Under the pieces are notes generated by a model. That model worked only from the letters and a program-made list of their open reading frames with translations, searched no databases and was not told the DNA's origin. Below are positions 22,013 through 30,480 of a stretch of 35,629 nt of DNA, one piece after another. The DNA comes from Oscillospiraceae bacterium (GTDB lineage Bacteria; Bacillota; Clostridia; Oscillospirales; Ruminococcaceae). The position numbers were made by a program, and so were the translations under genes. Positions within the stretch are counted from its first letter, which is position 1, and every line of letters starts with the position of its first letter. Where the stretch lies: the NCBI GenBank assembly GCA_022768245.1, contig JALEMR010000017.1, positions 1 to 35,629 of the forward strand. The letters run 5' to 3'.

Positions 22013-23803
22013 TCAACCATATACGGCAACAATTGTAATATCGGAGGTGATATTTGAGTAATCCTGATCCCAGCCCAAGAAGGTCTTGCCCTCGCTGTTG
22101 GTGGCGGGAGCGGAGGGAGCAGTTGCAGCGGAGCCCTCTTCCACTGTCTGAGTGTAGGTCACGCCGTCAACGATAAAGGTAACGGTATAGGTCTTCTTGG
22201 CAGCGGCTTCATAGATCGCGGTAATGGTCGTATCGCTTGTGATGTTGGAAAGGGACTTGTCCCAGCCTGCGAAGCTCTGACCCCGGCTGTTGGAGCCGGG
22301 TGTTACGGGAGCAGCCGCAGTGCCGCCGTAGCTTACCGTAGTGAAATACTTGACGCCGTCAACGATAAAGGTGACGTTGCAGGTCATAGGTTCGAGGATA
22401 GCGGTAACGGTCATATCGGAGGTGACATTTGAGAAATCCTTATCCCAGCCCTTGAAGGTATAGCCTTCAAGGGTGATGGTAGCGGGGATATTTGCAGCCT
22501 CGCCGTCCTTGACGGACTGGGTGGTGGTGCTGGTACCGATGACAACTGTTACGGTATGGTAGCCCTCCTCGGCGGAGGAGCCTGTATCTTCGTCCTCAAA
22601 GAGAGCGGTGATTATCGTATCGGAGGTGATGTTGTTGAAGGAGCCGTCCCAGCCGATGAACTTTTTGCCCTCGATGATGGGGTCGGCGGGCTGAACAGCG
22701 TTTTCGCCTGCGAATACCTCCTGTTCGGTGGTAACTCCGTCGATGACCACATATACGGTGTAGATATCGGCGTCAAAATCGTCGTCGGGGTCGTTATCGT
22801 CGGTATCCTCGGTCTCGGTGGTATCCTCGGTCTCTTCCTCGGTAGTGGTGGTGGTCTCGGAGGTGGTGGTCGTAGGCTCTGTGGTGGTAGTCTCCGAGGA
22901 CTCGGAGGTGATTATGGTAGTCACGGTCTCGTCGGTATCGGAGGAGAGCTCGTCGGTAGTGATAGTCTCGGCAGTCTGGATAGTTGCAGCCTCGCTTATG
23001 GAAGGCGTGGTGACGGTATCGAGGTCCTCAGGCTCGTTTTCGGACTTGTCCTCCTTGGGGATAGCGTCGTAAGCCGCCTTAAGCTCCTCGGAGGTGAACA
23101 CGAGCTTCACGTAGGAGGATATGGTGAACAGCTCTCTGAGCTGCTGTGCGTCGTAGTCGGATGGGCTTGCATTCTCGTTGAGATACGCAAAATACGGACC
23201 GTTCTTGCCCGAGATGATGCGAGCCTTTCTTGCGGGACCGAGGGGCTCGGAGTTATTGACCGCGTCGCCCTGGTCGTCGTAGAGCTGGATATAAACGTTG
23301 CCGCCGAGGGAGGATACCTCGGTGTAGTTATTTTCCTCGCCGATAACGTAGGAAACGGTGCTCACCGCGCAGGCGGTGCCTATGCCGGAGTTGGCGGTCC
23401 TGATGTTGACCACTGCGCCCAGATCCTCGGAGTTGCTGGAGATGACCGTTCCGCGGTTAAGATAGAGCTCGGCGTCCTCCTTGCCCTTGAACTTGTCGGT
23501 GACGAACACCTGCGACCCGGGCAGGACCACAAGATAATTGGTAGATTTATTTTTGCCTGTGCGGTATGTAAGAGTAGCGGAGCCGCCCTCGCTGACGGTG
23601 ATTATATCGCCCTGTGAGAGCTTCTGCTCGGCGGAAACGGCCTCGGAGGTGCCGTTGTCCGAGTTGCTGACGCTGACATCGCCGCTGACGGCGGTGATAT
23701 ATAGTCCGTTTTTGGCATTGCCGCTGACAATGATGATAATTGCTGCAGCGATAGCGGCAATGGCGATCACACCTGCGATCACTGCGGTTCGTATATTCTT
23801 CAT
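22013..23803 (-). CDS. Membrane-anchored FecR-domain protein with four InlB-type repeats
   Basis: This 596-residue protein starts MKNIRTAV after GGAAAGGA; the frame is open further upstream, but that part overlaps the neighbouring gene's end. A transmembrane helix lies at about 8-28. A FecR-like domain (about 35-220) contains LSQGDIITVSEGGSATLTY. A Thr/Glu-rich linker (about 265-350) is made of near-homopolymeric TTT/EEE stretches. Four repeats of about 60 residues follow, each ending in a GWD....(N/S)ITSD.T(I/V).A pattern, which is the Listeria-Bacteroides/InlB B-repeat. No sortase motif or C-terminal helix is seen, so the N-terminal helix is the only anchor. The domains should be outside the cell, perhaps for adhesion or envelope sensing. 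It is the second gene of a pair of FecR paralogues. Confidence 0.85.
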   Translation of the reverse strand: MKNIRTAVIAGVIAIAAIAAAIIIIVSGNAKNGLYITAVSGDVSVSNSDNGTSEAVSAEQKLSQGDIITVSEGGSATLTYRTGKNKSTNYLVVLPGSQVFVTDKFKGKEDAELYLNRGTVISSNSEDLGAVVNIRTANSGIGTACAVSTVSYVIGEENNYTEVSSLGGNVYIQLYDDQGDAVNNSEPLGPARKARIISGKNGPYFAYLNENASPSDYDAQQLRELFTISSYVKLVFTSEELKAAYDAIPKEDKSENEPEDLDTVTTPSISEAATIQTAETITTDELSSDTDETVTTIITSESSETTTTEPTTTTSETTTTTEEETEDTTETEDTDDNDPDDDFDADIYTVYVVIDGVTTEQEVFAGENAVQPADPIIEGKKFIGWDGSFNNITSDTIITALFEDEDTGSSAEEGYHTVTVVIGTSTTTQSVKDGEAANIPATITLEGYTFKGWDKDFSNVTSDMTVTAILEPMTCNVTFIVDGVKYFTTVSYGGTAAAPVTPGSNSRGQSFAGWDKSLSNITSDTTITAIYEAAAKKTYTVTFIVDGVTYTQTVEEGSAATAPSAPATNSEGKTFLGWDQDYSNITSDITIVAVYG

Positions 23804-23847
23804 ATTATTTTTTCCTTTCCGTGCAGAAAGCACTGCGAAAAAAAGAA

Positions 23848-25014
23848 TTATCCGGCAGCTGCGGTATCTGCCGCAGTTTCCGTATTTTGAGTATTGATTA
23901 TCTCCCACCAGTTAAGGGAAGAGCCGGTCACGGTGTCCTGACCCGTTGATACTGACGTATCGCCGGTTCCCGCAGCGGTGCTGTCCGTCTGCGGAGCGGT
24001 AGTCACGGGGGGAACGTAGACCGTCTGTATATCGGAGGAGACGGACTGTCCGCTTTCCGATGTATCTGAGGATATCTGAGAAGCCGTATCCGATGCGGTG
24101 ATGACCGTCCTGTCGTTGTCGGAATTATCGGGAAGCTCGCCGAAGGGCGGCACGGTGGTTATGATATACTCCTCGGAAGTGGTAACGGGAGGAGCGGAGA
24201 TAACGGGAGCCGTTTCCTCGGGAACGCGGTCGTATACCGCATTGAATGCATTGTTAAGGTCTGTCAGGGACATGGGCAGCGAACGCTCGCCTCTTATCCT
24301 GATAAGGTTTCTCAGAGCGGAGGAGGGAAGCTCGGTCAGGGGATATTCCTGATTGAGGCAGTTATATCCGTTAAAGCCGACGGAGGACATAAGCTCCGCG
24401 GAAAGGTCCTCGCCCAGAAGCTGAGGGTCTCCCGATTTTTCGCCCGAATTATTGTAAAGCTGCAGGGTGAGCATGCCCTCCACCGAGTACACCTTTGTGA
24501 GCATAACATTGCTGCAGCCGTTAAAGCTGTCGTGGAAGGAAAAATCCACATAAAAGACGGTACCCTCTGCCGAAATGACGGAATTGGGGGTCCTTACCTC
24601 GAAAACGGAGCCGCTTTTGAGCTTATTGTCCAGTCTGCACAGCACAGCGCCGTCGGAAACATTCACAACGATGCTGCCCCGTTCACGCTTTTCGGTGAAG
24701 TTCACATAAACGGTGGAGGAGGGCTGAACATATATGTACTTGCCGTTGTCGGTCCTGAGCTTAACGGCGCCTTCCTTGTCGGTGACGATGATATCGCCGC
24801 TTCGGAGGGTCATATTGCGGCTTGCGGCTATCTGACCGTCGCCCTTGATAATGGAAGCTCCGCCTGCGACCTCGCTGATATACAGCACGCGTCCCTTGTT
24901 TTCGCTGACGAAAACGCTGTAAATGACTATCGCCAGAATAAGCAGTATCAGCGAAATAAGGGCAATAAGAATTGTACGCAGATGCTCTTCAAGAAAGTCA
25001 CGCACTCTGCCCAC
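23848..25014 (-). CDS. Membrane-anchored FecR-domain protein
   Basis: This is a 388-residue paralogue of the protein encoded just downstream. It has a short cytoplasmic start, a transmembrane helix (about 14-34) and a FecR-like domain (about 40-210) with MTLRSGDIIVTDKEGAVKLRTDNGKYIYVQPSSTVYVNF. The family-like motif LITELPSSALRNLIRIRG-type segment lies near 230. The rest (about 265-388) is a low-complexity Ser/Thr/Pro/Asp-rich tail with no repeats or anchor. FecR domains are best known from anti-sigma regulators, but no sigma factor gene is nearby, so that role is not supported here. It probably shares one transcript with the downstream gene, from the promoter at 25086-25114; the gap between them is 44 bases. 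Confidence 0.82.
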   Translation of the reverse strand: MGRVRDFLEEHLRTILIALISLILLILAIVIYSVFVSENKGRVLYISEVAGGASIIKGDGQIAASRNMTLRSGDIIVTDKEGAVKLRTDNGKYIYVQPSSTVYVNFTEKRERGSIVVNVSDGAVLCRLDNKLKSGSVFEVRTPNSVISAEGTVFYVDFSFHDSFNGCSNVMLTKVYSVEGMLTLQLYNNSGEKSGDPQLLGEDLSAELMSSVGFNGYNCLNQEYPLTELPSSALRNLIRIRGERSLPMSLTDLNNAFNAVYDRVPEETAPVISAPPVTTSEEYIITTVPPFGELPDNSDNDRTVITASDTASQISSDTSESGQSVSSDIQTVYVPPVTTAPQTDSTAAGTGDTSVSTGQDTVTGSSLNWWEIINTQNTETAADTAAAG

Positions 25015-25085
25015 AAAAACACATCCTTCTGATAAACCCGGCGCAGAGCCGCCGTATTTTCCGATATAATATCTATTCAGATTAC

Positions 25086-25114
25086 ATTATATCACAGTTA
25101 TTTTTTTTTGTCAA
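25086..25114 (-). promoter_or_regulatory. Consensus promoter of the FecR gene pair
   Basis: On the minus strand, TTGACA (25109-25114), a 17-base spacer that begins with an A run, TATAAT (25086-25091). Confidence 0.85.
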
Positions 25115-25195
25115 GCGGCGGACAAAATTGACATAATTTCGAGTCAATTTGAAATAATTCAGTAACAGTTGATGTATATTTTTTATCTGAATCAC

Positions 25196-25224
25196 TTGAT
25201 TTAGATAAAACGGTGTGATATAAT
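25196..25224 (+). promoter_or_regulatory. Promoter of the methyltransferase-acetyltransferase pair
   Basis: TTGATT (25196-25201), 17 bases, TATAAT (25219-25224). The leader to the start at 25285 is about 55 bases. Confidence 0.8.
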
Positions 25225-25284
25225 GAAAAAGGAGCAGAAACTTTGCCGTGAATGTGACAATTTTTTATGACGGGAGGAATTATC

Positions 25285-26070
25285 ATGAATGAAGTAAATA
25301 AAACATTATATATCCCATTATACGGAAAAGCGCAGGTCAGCAGGAAAAATATCATCCTGAACGACAAAAAAGCCGAGGAGATATGGGAAAAGGAACAGTT
25401 TCCCCTTAAGGGCAAATCGAAGTCAAAGTGGCTATGCTATTACATGGCGATGAGAGCAAGGGTGTTCGATGACTGGACGAAAAGGAAAATGAGTGAATGT
25501 CCCGACGCGGTCATACTTCATATCGGCTGCGGAATGGACAGCAGATATCTGCGTGTCGGCAGAAATGCGGCGCAGTGGTATGATATTGATTTCCCCTCCG
25601 TCATTGAGGAACGGGGGAAATATTACGGGGAAACGGAGAATTATCATATGCTGTGCTGCGACGTGTCGGACAGCGCACAGCCGGATAGGCTCCCCGAGAG
25701 CGAAAATGCAGTGATAATACTCGAGGGGATAAGCATGTATCTCCAAAACGAACAGATCGCCGCCCTGTTTGCCGCGTTTGCCGCGAAATATAAAAAGGCA
25801 GGCATACTCATGGACGTGTATACGACCTTTGCGGCAAAGGCTTCAAAGTATAAGAATCCCGTAAACGATGTGGGCGTGACCACGCTGTACGGTATTGACG
25901 AGCCCGATTCCATACTTAATAATAGTATAAGATTCGTCTGCGAGCATACAATGACACCCGACGAGCTGATAAGTCAGCTGCCCAAAGCCGATAAGGGCTT
26001 TTTCGGGCTGATGTTCGCGGGGAAAGCCACCCGAAAAATATATCGGCTCTATGAATATGAAAAGAGGTAA
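25285..26070 (+). CDS. Class I SAM-dependent methyltransferase, leucine carboxyl methyltransferase-like
   Basis: This 261-residue protein matches the Ppm1/Tcmp (LCM) branch of class I methyltransferases. Residues about 70-85 form the SAM-binding strand and loop VILHIGCGMDSRYLRV. WYDIDFPSVIEERGKYY follows, and VIILEGISMYL near 150 is the family's hallmark motif. Bacterial members include O-methyltransferases acting on polyketides or other small acids; the substrate here is unknown. The ATG at 25285 is chosen because GGGAGG sits seven bases before it; an in-frame ATG at 25267 has no ribosome site. It is co-transcribed with the acetyltransferase, which starts three bases after its stop. Confidence 0.88.
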   Translation: MNEVNKTLYIPLYGKAQVSRKNIILNDKKAEEIWEKEQFPLKGKSKSKWLCYYMAMRARVFDDWTKRKMSECPDAVILHIGCGMDSRYLRVGRNAAQWYDIDFPSVIEERGKYYGETENYHMLCCDVSDSAQPDRLPESENAVIILEGISMYLQNEQIAALFAAFAAKYKKAGILMDVYTTFAAKASKYKNPVNDVGVTTLYGIDEPDSILNNSIRFVCEHTMTPDELISQLPKADKGFFGLMFAGKATRKIYRLYEYEKR

Positions 26071-26073
26071 CAT

Positions 26074-26610
26074 ATGGAAAATATCAGCTATAAAAAGCTT
26101 ACGGAAAATAATTTCAATGATAGTTCCCTTGACGGCTTTGTCCGTCATCAGGAGGTAAAGGAGTGCCGGCGCAGGATCAACGGAGAATGGAGACTGATGC
26201 CAATGGAATTCACCGAGGACTGGGACAGTACCGTTCTTCGGGAAAAAGCTGCGGAGGTCATGGACTTTATCGGCGGGAAGGGATTTGCTTACGGTGCCTT
26301 TTCCGATGATAAAATTGTGGGCTTCATAACCGTGTCACGAAGCTTTTTCGGCAGCAGAAGGCAGTATGCGGAGCTGGTGATGTTTCAGGTCTCCGAGCCA
26401 TATCGTGGACAGGGCATAGGCAGAAGGCTCTTTGGGCTTGCCTGTGAGGAAGCACGCAGTATCGGCGCGGAAAGACTTTATATATCGGCTCATTCCTCGA
26501 AGGAAAGTCAGGCGGCATATCATAAGCTGGGCTGCACCGAAGCTGAGGAAATAAACAAAGAGATAGCCGAAAACGAGCCCTTCGACGTTCAGATGGAATA
26601 TAAATTATAA
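26074..26610 (+). CDS. GNAT-family N-acetyltransferase
   Basis: This 178-residue protein carries a GNAT fold in its C-terminal two thirds. The acetyl-CoA-binding motif is VSEPYRGQGIGRRLFGLACEEA (R/QxxGxG/A type, near 110-130). The fold ends with LYISAHSSKESQAAYHKLGCTEA. The N-terminal 60 residues are more variable. The substrate is unknown. The gene starts three bases after the methyltransferase stop, with AAAGAGG at the end of that gene as its ribosome site, so the two are translated together. Confidence 0.9.
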   Translation: MENISYKKLTENNFNDSSLDGFVRHQEVKECRRRINGEWRLMPMEFTEDWDSTVLREKAAEVMDFIGGKGFAYGAFSDDKIVGFITVSRSFFGSRRQYAELVMFQVSEPYRGQGIGRRLFGLACEEARSIGAERLYISAHSSKESQAAYHKLGCTEAEEINKEIAENEPFDVQMEYKL

Positions 26611-26620
26611 TGCATAATGA

Positions 26621-26660
26621 CAAAATGCCCCCCGGCGATAAATCTCCGAGGGGCATTTTG
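26621..26660. terminator. Bidirectional terminator
   Basis: CAAAATGCCCCcCGG (26621-26635) pairs with CCGaGGGGCATTTTG (26646-26660). Each strand ends the stem with TTTTG. It closes both the acetyltransferase and copA. Confidence 0.87.
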
Positions 26661-26668
26661 ATCAACTG

Positions 26669-29221
26669 TTAACTGTTAACCGACAAACCCTTGTACCCCG
26701 CCTTTTCCACCGCGGAGATAAGCACATCGTCGGGAACATCGGCGGAAAGGGAGCATACCGCCTTTTTCCCCTCAAGGTCCACCTGCACCGAGGAAACGCC
26801 CTCCACTTCCTCCAGCGCCTTCTGCACATGACCTGCGCAGTGCATGCACATCATGCCCTCTACATTTACAGTCTTTGTCATTTTAACATCTATCCTTTCC
26901 TGCGGATTTTCCGCATTATTGCTGATATAGGCGTAATCGTCCCTGAAACGCCGCAGCCTAAGCGCATTCGATACCACGCATACCGAGCTTAAGCTCATCG
27001 CCGCAGAGCCTATCATGGGGCTAAGCTTGATCGCGAATGCGGGATAAAGCACTCCCGCCGCAAGGGGTATGCCCAGCACATTATAGAAGAACGCCCAGAA
27101 CAGGTTCATTCTGATGTTGCGCATTACCGAGCGGCTGAGCGATATCGCCGCCGCAGCGTCGCAGAGGGAATCGTGCATGAGGACGATATCCGCCGAGTCC
27201 ACGGCGATATCCGTTCCCGAGCCTACGGCTATGCCGATATCTGCGCGGGTCAGAGCGGGAGCGTCGTTTATGCCGTCCCCCACCATGATGACCTTTTTGC
27301 CCTCGTCCTTGAGCCTTCTGATACATTCCTCCTTGTTTTCGGGAAGAACGTCGGAGATGACTTCGGTTATGCCTGACTTTGCCGCAATGGCATTTGCTGT
27401 GATGCGGTTGTCGCCCGTCAGCATAATTACGGACAGTCCAAGCTCCTTGAAGCGGCTCACTGCTCGGCTGCTGTCGCTGCGTATGCCGTCCGCCGCGGAG
27501 ATGATACCCGCCGCCTTTCCGTCACGGGCGAATATAAGCGGAGTCTTTCCCTCCGAGGACAGCCTTTTAACAGTATCGTATATTTCGGCGTTATCGGGAG
27601 AGATAATGCCCTTTTCCTCCATAAATGCCGTATTTCCTGCGATATACGCATGACCGTTCACCTCTGCGGAAACGCCCCGTCCCGAATGAGCCGAGAAATT
27701 GTCCGCCTTCGGGATATCAAGCCCACGCTCCTGTGCATATCGCACCACTGCTTCTCCGAGAGGGTGTTCGCTGCCGTATTCCACAGCTGCCGCTTCGGAC
27801 AGGAATATTTCCTCGGAAATATCACCGAATACTATTATATCCTCCGCTGCGGGAGTGCCCGTGGTGACCGTTCCCGTCTTGTCCAGGACTATCACGTCCG
27901 CATTACAGAGATTTTCCAGCGCCTCCGCAGATTTGATGAGTATGCCCATCTGTGCGGCCTTTCCCGTGCCCACGGTGACTGCAACGGGTGTGGCAAGTCC
28001 CAGAGCGCATGGGCAGGATATCACCAGCACCGCCACTGCGCAGGACAGAGCAAACTCAAAGCCCTTGCCCGCAATGAGCCATACTATCAATGTAACTGCC
28101 GATATGCCGATGACCGTCGGCACGAACACTGCGCTGACCTTGTCGGCTATTCGGGCAATTGGTGCCTTTGTGTTGGCGGCGTCCTCCACTAAGCGTATCA
28201 TCTGCGCAAGAGCGGTATTGTCGCCTACCCTTTCCGCCTGCATTTTAAAGGAGCCGTTCCTGTTGACGGTGGCGGTGATGACATTGTCTCCCACGGATTT
28301 TTCAACGGGAATGCTTTCGCCGGTGACTGCGGACTCGTCCACGGTGCCCTGTCCGTCGATGAGCTTTCCGTCCGCGGGGATAGTATCTCCGGGACGTATC
28401 ACGATGATATCGCCTGCCACGAGCTGCTCCGAGGGGATAGTCAGCTCTCCGCCGTCACGGATAACTCTTGCGGTCTTGGGGGCAAGCTCCGCAAGCTTTC
28501 CGAGAGCGTCGGAGGTCTTGGACGTGGAGCGGGCTTCCATGTACTTGCCAGCGGTCACGAGGGTGAGTATCATGGCGGCGGATTCGAAGTAGAGCTGATG
28601 TGCGTAGATATGGGCAGTGTCCATGTCCATATGACCCTGCGAATATATAATGCGGTACAGCGAATAAAGGCCGTAGATAAGCGATGCGGAGGAGCCTATC
28701 GCCACCAGCGAATCCATATTGGGGACTCTTCTAAAAAGCGCCTTGAAGCCCGATATGAAGAATTTTCGGTTGACGAATATTATCGGCACCGCAAGGATAA
28801 ACTGCGTAAGAGCGGAAACGCCCATGTTTTCCATGCCTGTGAATACGGGCGGTACTGGCAGCCCGATCATTTCGCCCATGGCAATGTACATCAGCGGCAC
28901 AAGAAGTATTATCGAGAATATCATGCGGAATTTAAGCGCTTTTTCCTTTTCCGCCTGCCTTTTTAAGAGTTCATTCCGGCGGGAGCTGTACCCGCTCTCG
29001 GAGGTGGTTTCCGCAGTTTGCAGCTCAGCGCCGTAGCCTATCGCAGTGACGGCGGAGCATATTTTCTGTACGTCGGCAGGCGATTCGAAGTCCACGGTCA
29101 TAGCCCCCGACAGCAGATTGACGTTACAGGACTTCACGCCCTCCAGCTTTGACACCGCCTTTGTGACGTTAGCCTGACAAGCGGCGCAGGACATGCCCGT
29201 AACGGTAAATTTTTCGGTCAT
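26669..29221 (-). CDS. copA: Copper-exporting P-type ATPase with N- and C-terminal metal-binding domains
   Basis: CopA pumps Cu+ out of the cell. This 850-residue protein has an N-terminal HMA domain with GMSCAAC near residue 9. Eight predicted transmembrane helices follow, with the copper-binding CPC motif at 403-405 in SCPCALGLATP. The phosphorylated DKTGT starts at D447, and GDGINDAPAL is in the ATP-binding domain. Unusually, a second HMA domain (residues about 781-850, EGMMCMHCAGHV) is attached at the C terminus. Inside the frame just before it lies an SD-like GGAAAGGA and, 11 bases later, an ATG (first base 26881) that would yield a separate 70-residue CopZ-like chaperone. The gene follows csoR by seven bases, and GAGGTGA precedes its ATG. 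Confidence 0.96.
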   Translation of the reverse strand: MTEKFTVTGMSCAACQANVTKAVSKLEGVKSCNVNLLSGAMTVDFESPADVQKICSAVTAIGYGAELQTAETTSESGYSSRRNELLKRQAEKEKALKFRMIFSIILLVPLMYIAMGEMIGLPVPPVFTGMENMGVSALTQFILAVPIIFVNRKFFISGFKALFRRVPNMDSLVAIGSSASLIYGLYSLYRIIYSQGHMDMDTAHIYAHQLYFESAAMILTLVTAGKYMEARSTSKTSDALGKLAELAPKTARVIRDGGELTIPSEQLVAGDIIVIRPGDTIPADGKLIDGQGTVDESAVTGESIPVEKSVGDNVITATVNRNGSFKMQAERVGDNTALAQMIRLVEDAANTKAPIARIADKVSAVFVPTVIGISAVTLIVWLIAGKGFEFALSCAVAVLVISCPCALGLATPVAVTVGTGKAAQMGILIKSAEALENLCNADVIVLDKTGTVTTGTPAAEDIIVFGDISEEIFLSEAAAVEYGSEHPLGEAVVRYAQERGLDIPKADNFSAHSGRGVSAEVNGHAYIAGNTAFMEEKGIISPDNAEIYDTVKRLSSEGKTPLIFARDGKAAGIISAADGIRSDSSRAVSRFKELGLSVIMLTGDNRITANAIAAKSGITEVISDVLPENKEECIRRLKDEGKKVIMVGDGINDAPALTRADIGIAVGSGTDIAVDSADIVLMHDSLCDAAAAISLSRSVMRNIRMNLFWAFFYNVLGIPLAAGVLYPAFAIKLSPMIGSAAMSLSSVCVVSNALRLRRFRDDYAYISNNAENPQERIDVKMTKTVNVEGMMCMHCAGHVQKALEEVEGVSSVQVDLEGKKAVCSLSADVPDDVLISAVEKAGYKGLSVNS

Positions 29222-29228
29222 TGATATA

Positions 29229-29558
29229 TCACCTCAGTTTCTTGATAAGCTCGACGGTCTCGTCTATTATCTCCCTGTTGCCCTTTTCAAGCTCGTCGGC
29301 GACGCAGGTCTCCATGTGGTCCTGCAGGATAACATACCCGAAGGAGCGCAGCGCGCTTTCCAGAGCGGCTATCTGTATCAGGATATCGCCGCAGTAGCGG
29401 TTCTCGTCCAGCATTTTCGATATGCCGCCGAGTTGTCCGCTCATGCGGTTTATGCGGTTTTTCAGGGAGCGGAGCATTTCCTCGTCACGGGGAGTGGCTT
29501 TCTTATGACAGCAGGGACAGACCTGCTCCTCATTTATGATATTGTTTTCGTTTTCCAT
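29229..29558 (-). CDS. csoR: Copper-sensing transcriptional repressor CsoR
   Basis: CsoR represses copper export genes until Cu+ binds it and releases DNA. This 109-residue protein has the DUF156 all-helical fold. The Cys-His-Cys copper ligands are seen as NRYCGDIL, then DH and C in LQDHMETCV. The N-terminal CPCCHKK extension occurs in many Firmicutes members and may bind metal too. It precedes copA in one operon, and a matching operator overlaps the promoter at 29596-29616, so it probably regulates itself. AAGGGGG is upstream of the ATG. Confidence 0.95.
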   Translation of the reverse strand: MENENNIINEEQVCPCCHKKATPRDEEMLRSLKNRINRMSGQLGGISKMLDENRYCGDILIQIAALESALRSFGYVILQDHMETCVADELEKGNREIIDETVELIKKLR

Positions 29559-29592
29559 TGAAATATACCCCCTTACGGTATTTTACAGCTTT

Positions 29593-29622
29593 ATTATATA
29601 CCCATACGGGGTATATATTCAA
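29593..29622 (-). promoter_or_regulatory. csoR-copA promoter with CsoR operator
   Basis: On the minus strand, TTGAAT (29617-29622), 18 bases and TATAAT (29593-29598). The spacer holds the perfect palindrome ATATACCC-CGTAT-GGGTATAT (29596-29616), which matches the TACCC...GGGTA pattern bound by CsoR in Bacillus. Confidence 0.85.
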
Positions 29623-29665
29623 CGAATTTTCAGTAAAAAAATTGTTACAGATCTGATAACGGGTA

Positions 29666-29694
29666 TTGCATTTTTCAAATTAATGTGATATAAT
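29666..29694 (+). promoter_or_regulatory. Promoter of the HExxH protein gene
   Basis: TTGCAT (29666-29671), 17 bases, TATAAT (29689-29694). It diverges from the csoR promoter. Confidence 0.78.
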
Positions 29695-29740
29695 GCTATT
29701 ATGGTAAGCTGTACGGAAAATATAAGAGAGGAGTGATATT

Positions 29741-30331
29741 ATGGGAGGGATCGAAGGCGTAGGCGTAGGCATAGGCGGCTTTTCGGGAGTATCCGCAGGG
29801 GGATATTCAAGCGCAAAGGATACCAGGTCGGGCATACGGCAGAAGATTTCAAGCCTTGAATCCAAGCTTGACGAAGCACAGGAAAAGCAGAAGTCTGCGG
29901 GGAAGAACCTTTCTTCCGAGATACAGTCGCTGGAAAAACGGATAGATAATCTGAAAAAGCGGCTGGATAAGCTGGAAAATCCCGATAACGGAGAGTGCCG
30001 GACCTGCAAGAACCGCAAGTATCAGGACGGCTCGGACGACCCGGGCGTGTCCTTCAAATCCGCGTCCCATATCGACCCCGATAATGCGTCCTCCGTTGTC
30101 AGAGGACATGAGATGGAGCACGTCTACCGCAATCAGGCAAAGGCTGAGCGTGAGGGACGGGAAGTGGTCTCTCAGACGGTCACACTGCATACGGGCATCT
30201 GCCCCGAGTGCGGACGCTCTTACGTATCGGGCGGAGAGACGCGGACAGTCACCAAGGCAAAGCTTTCCGACGTGTACAACGTTGGCATCGAGGACAAGTC
30301 CGAGGGGAAGATATTCGACTCGGTAGCGTGA
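29741..30331 (+). CDS. Putative zinc metalloprotease-like protein (SprA-related)
   Basis: This 196-residue protein begins with a Gly/Ser-rich stretch (1-30). A coiled coil follows (about 32-80, IRQKISSLESKLDEAQEKQK and on). A CRTC motif lies at 86-89, and HEMEH at 123-127 fits the zinc-binding HExxH pattern. A CPEC pair (154-157) lies in TGICPECGRSYVSGGETRT. This order resembles the SprA-related metalloprotease-like family seen in Clostridia and Campylobacter; activity has not been shown for this branch as far as known to me. No signal peptide is visible, so it may be cytoplasmic or carried by partners. AGAGGAG precedes the ATG. It has its own promoter and terminator. Confidence 0.72.
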   Translation: MGGIEGVGVGIGGFSGVSAGGYSSAKDTRSGIRQKISSLESKLDEAQEKQKSAGKNLSSEIQSLEKRIDNLKKRLDKLENPDNGECRTCKNRKYQDGSDDPGVSFKSASHIDPDNASSVVRGHEMEHVYRNQAKAEREGREVVSQTVTLHTGICPECGRSYVSGGETRTVTKAKLSDVYNVGIEDKSEGKIFDSVA

Positions 30332-30350
30332 AGATAATTGATAATTATTT

Positions 30351-30384
30351 GCGGCTTTTCTGCTTTCGTGAAAAGCCGCTTTTT
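30351..30384 (+). terminator. Terminator of the HExxH protein gene
   Basis: GCGGCTTTTC (30351-30360) pairs with GAAAAGCCGC (30370-30379), followed by TTTTTATT. Confidence 0.88.
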
Positions 30385-30412
30385 ATTTCCAAAATTTTTT
30401 CTCAAAAACCTG

Positions 30413-30441
30413 TTCCATTTTTCGGACATATATGTTATAAT
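30413..30441 (+). promoter_or_regulatory. Promoter of ahcY
   Basis: TTCCAT (30413-30418), 17 bases, TATAAT (30436-30441). The -35 is weak. Confidence 0.55.
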
Positions 30442-30480
30442 AGATTTCATAGGGATACTAAACTGAAAGGAATGAATCAA

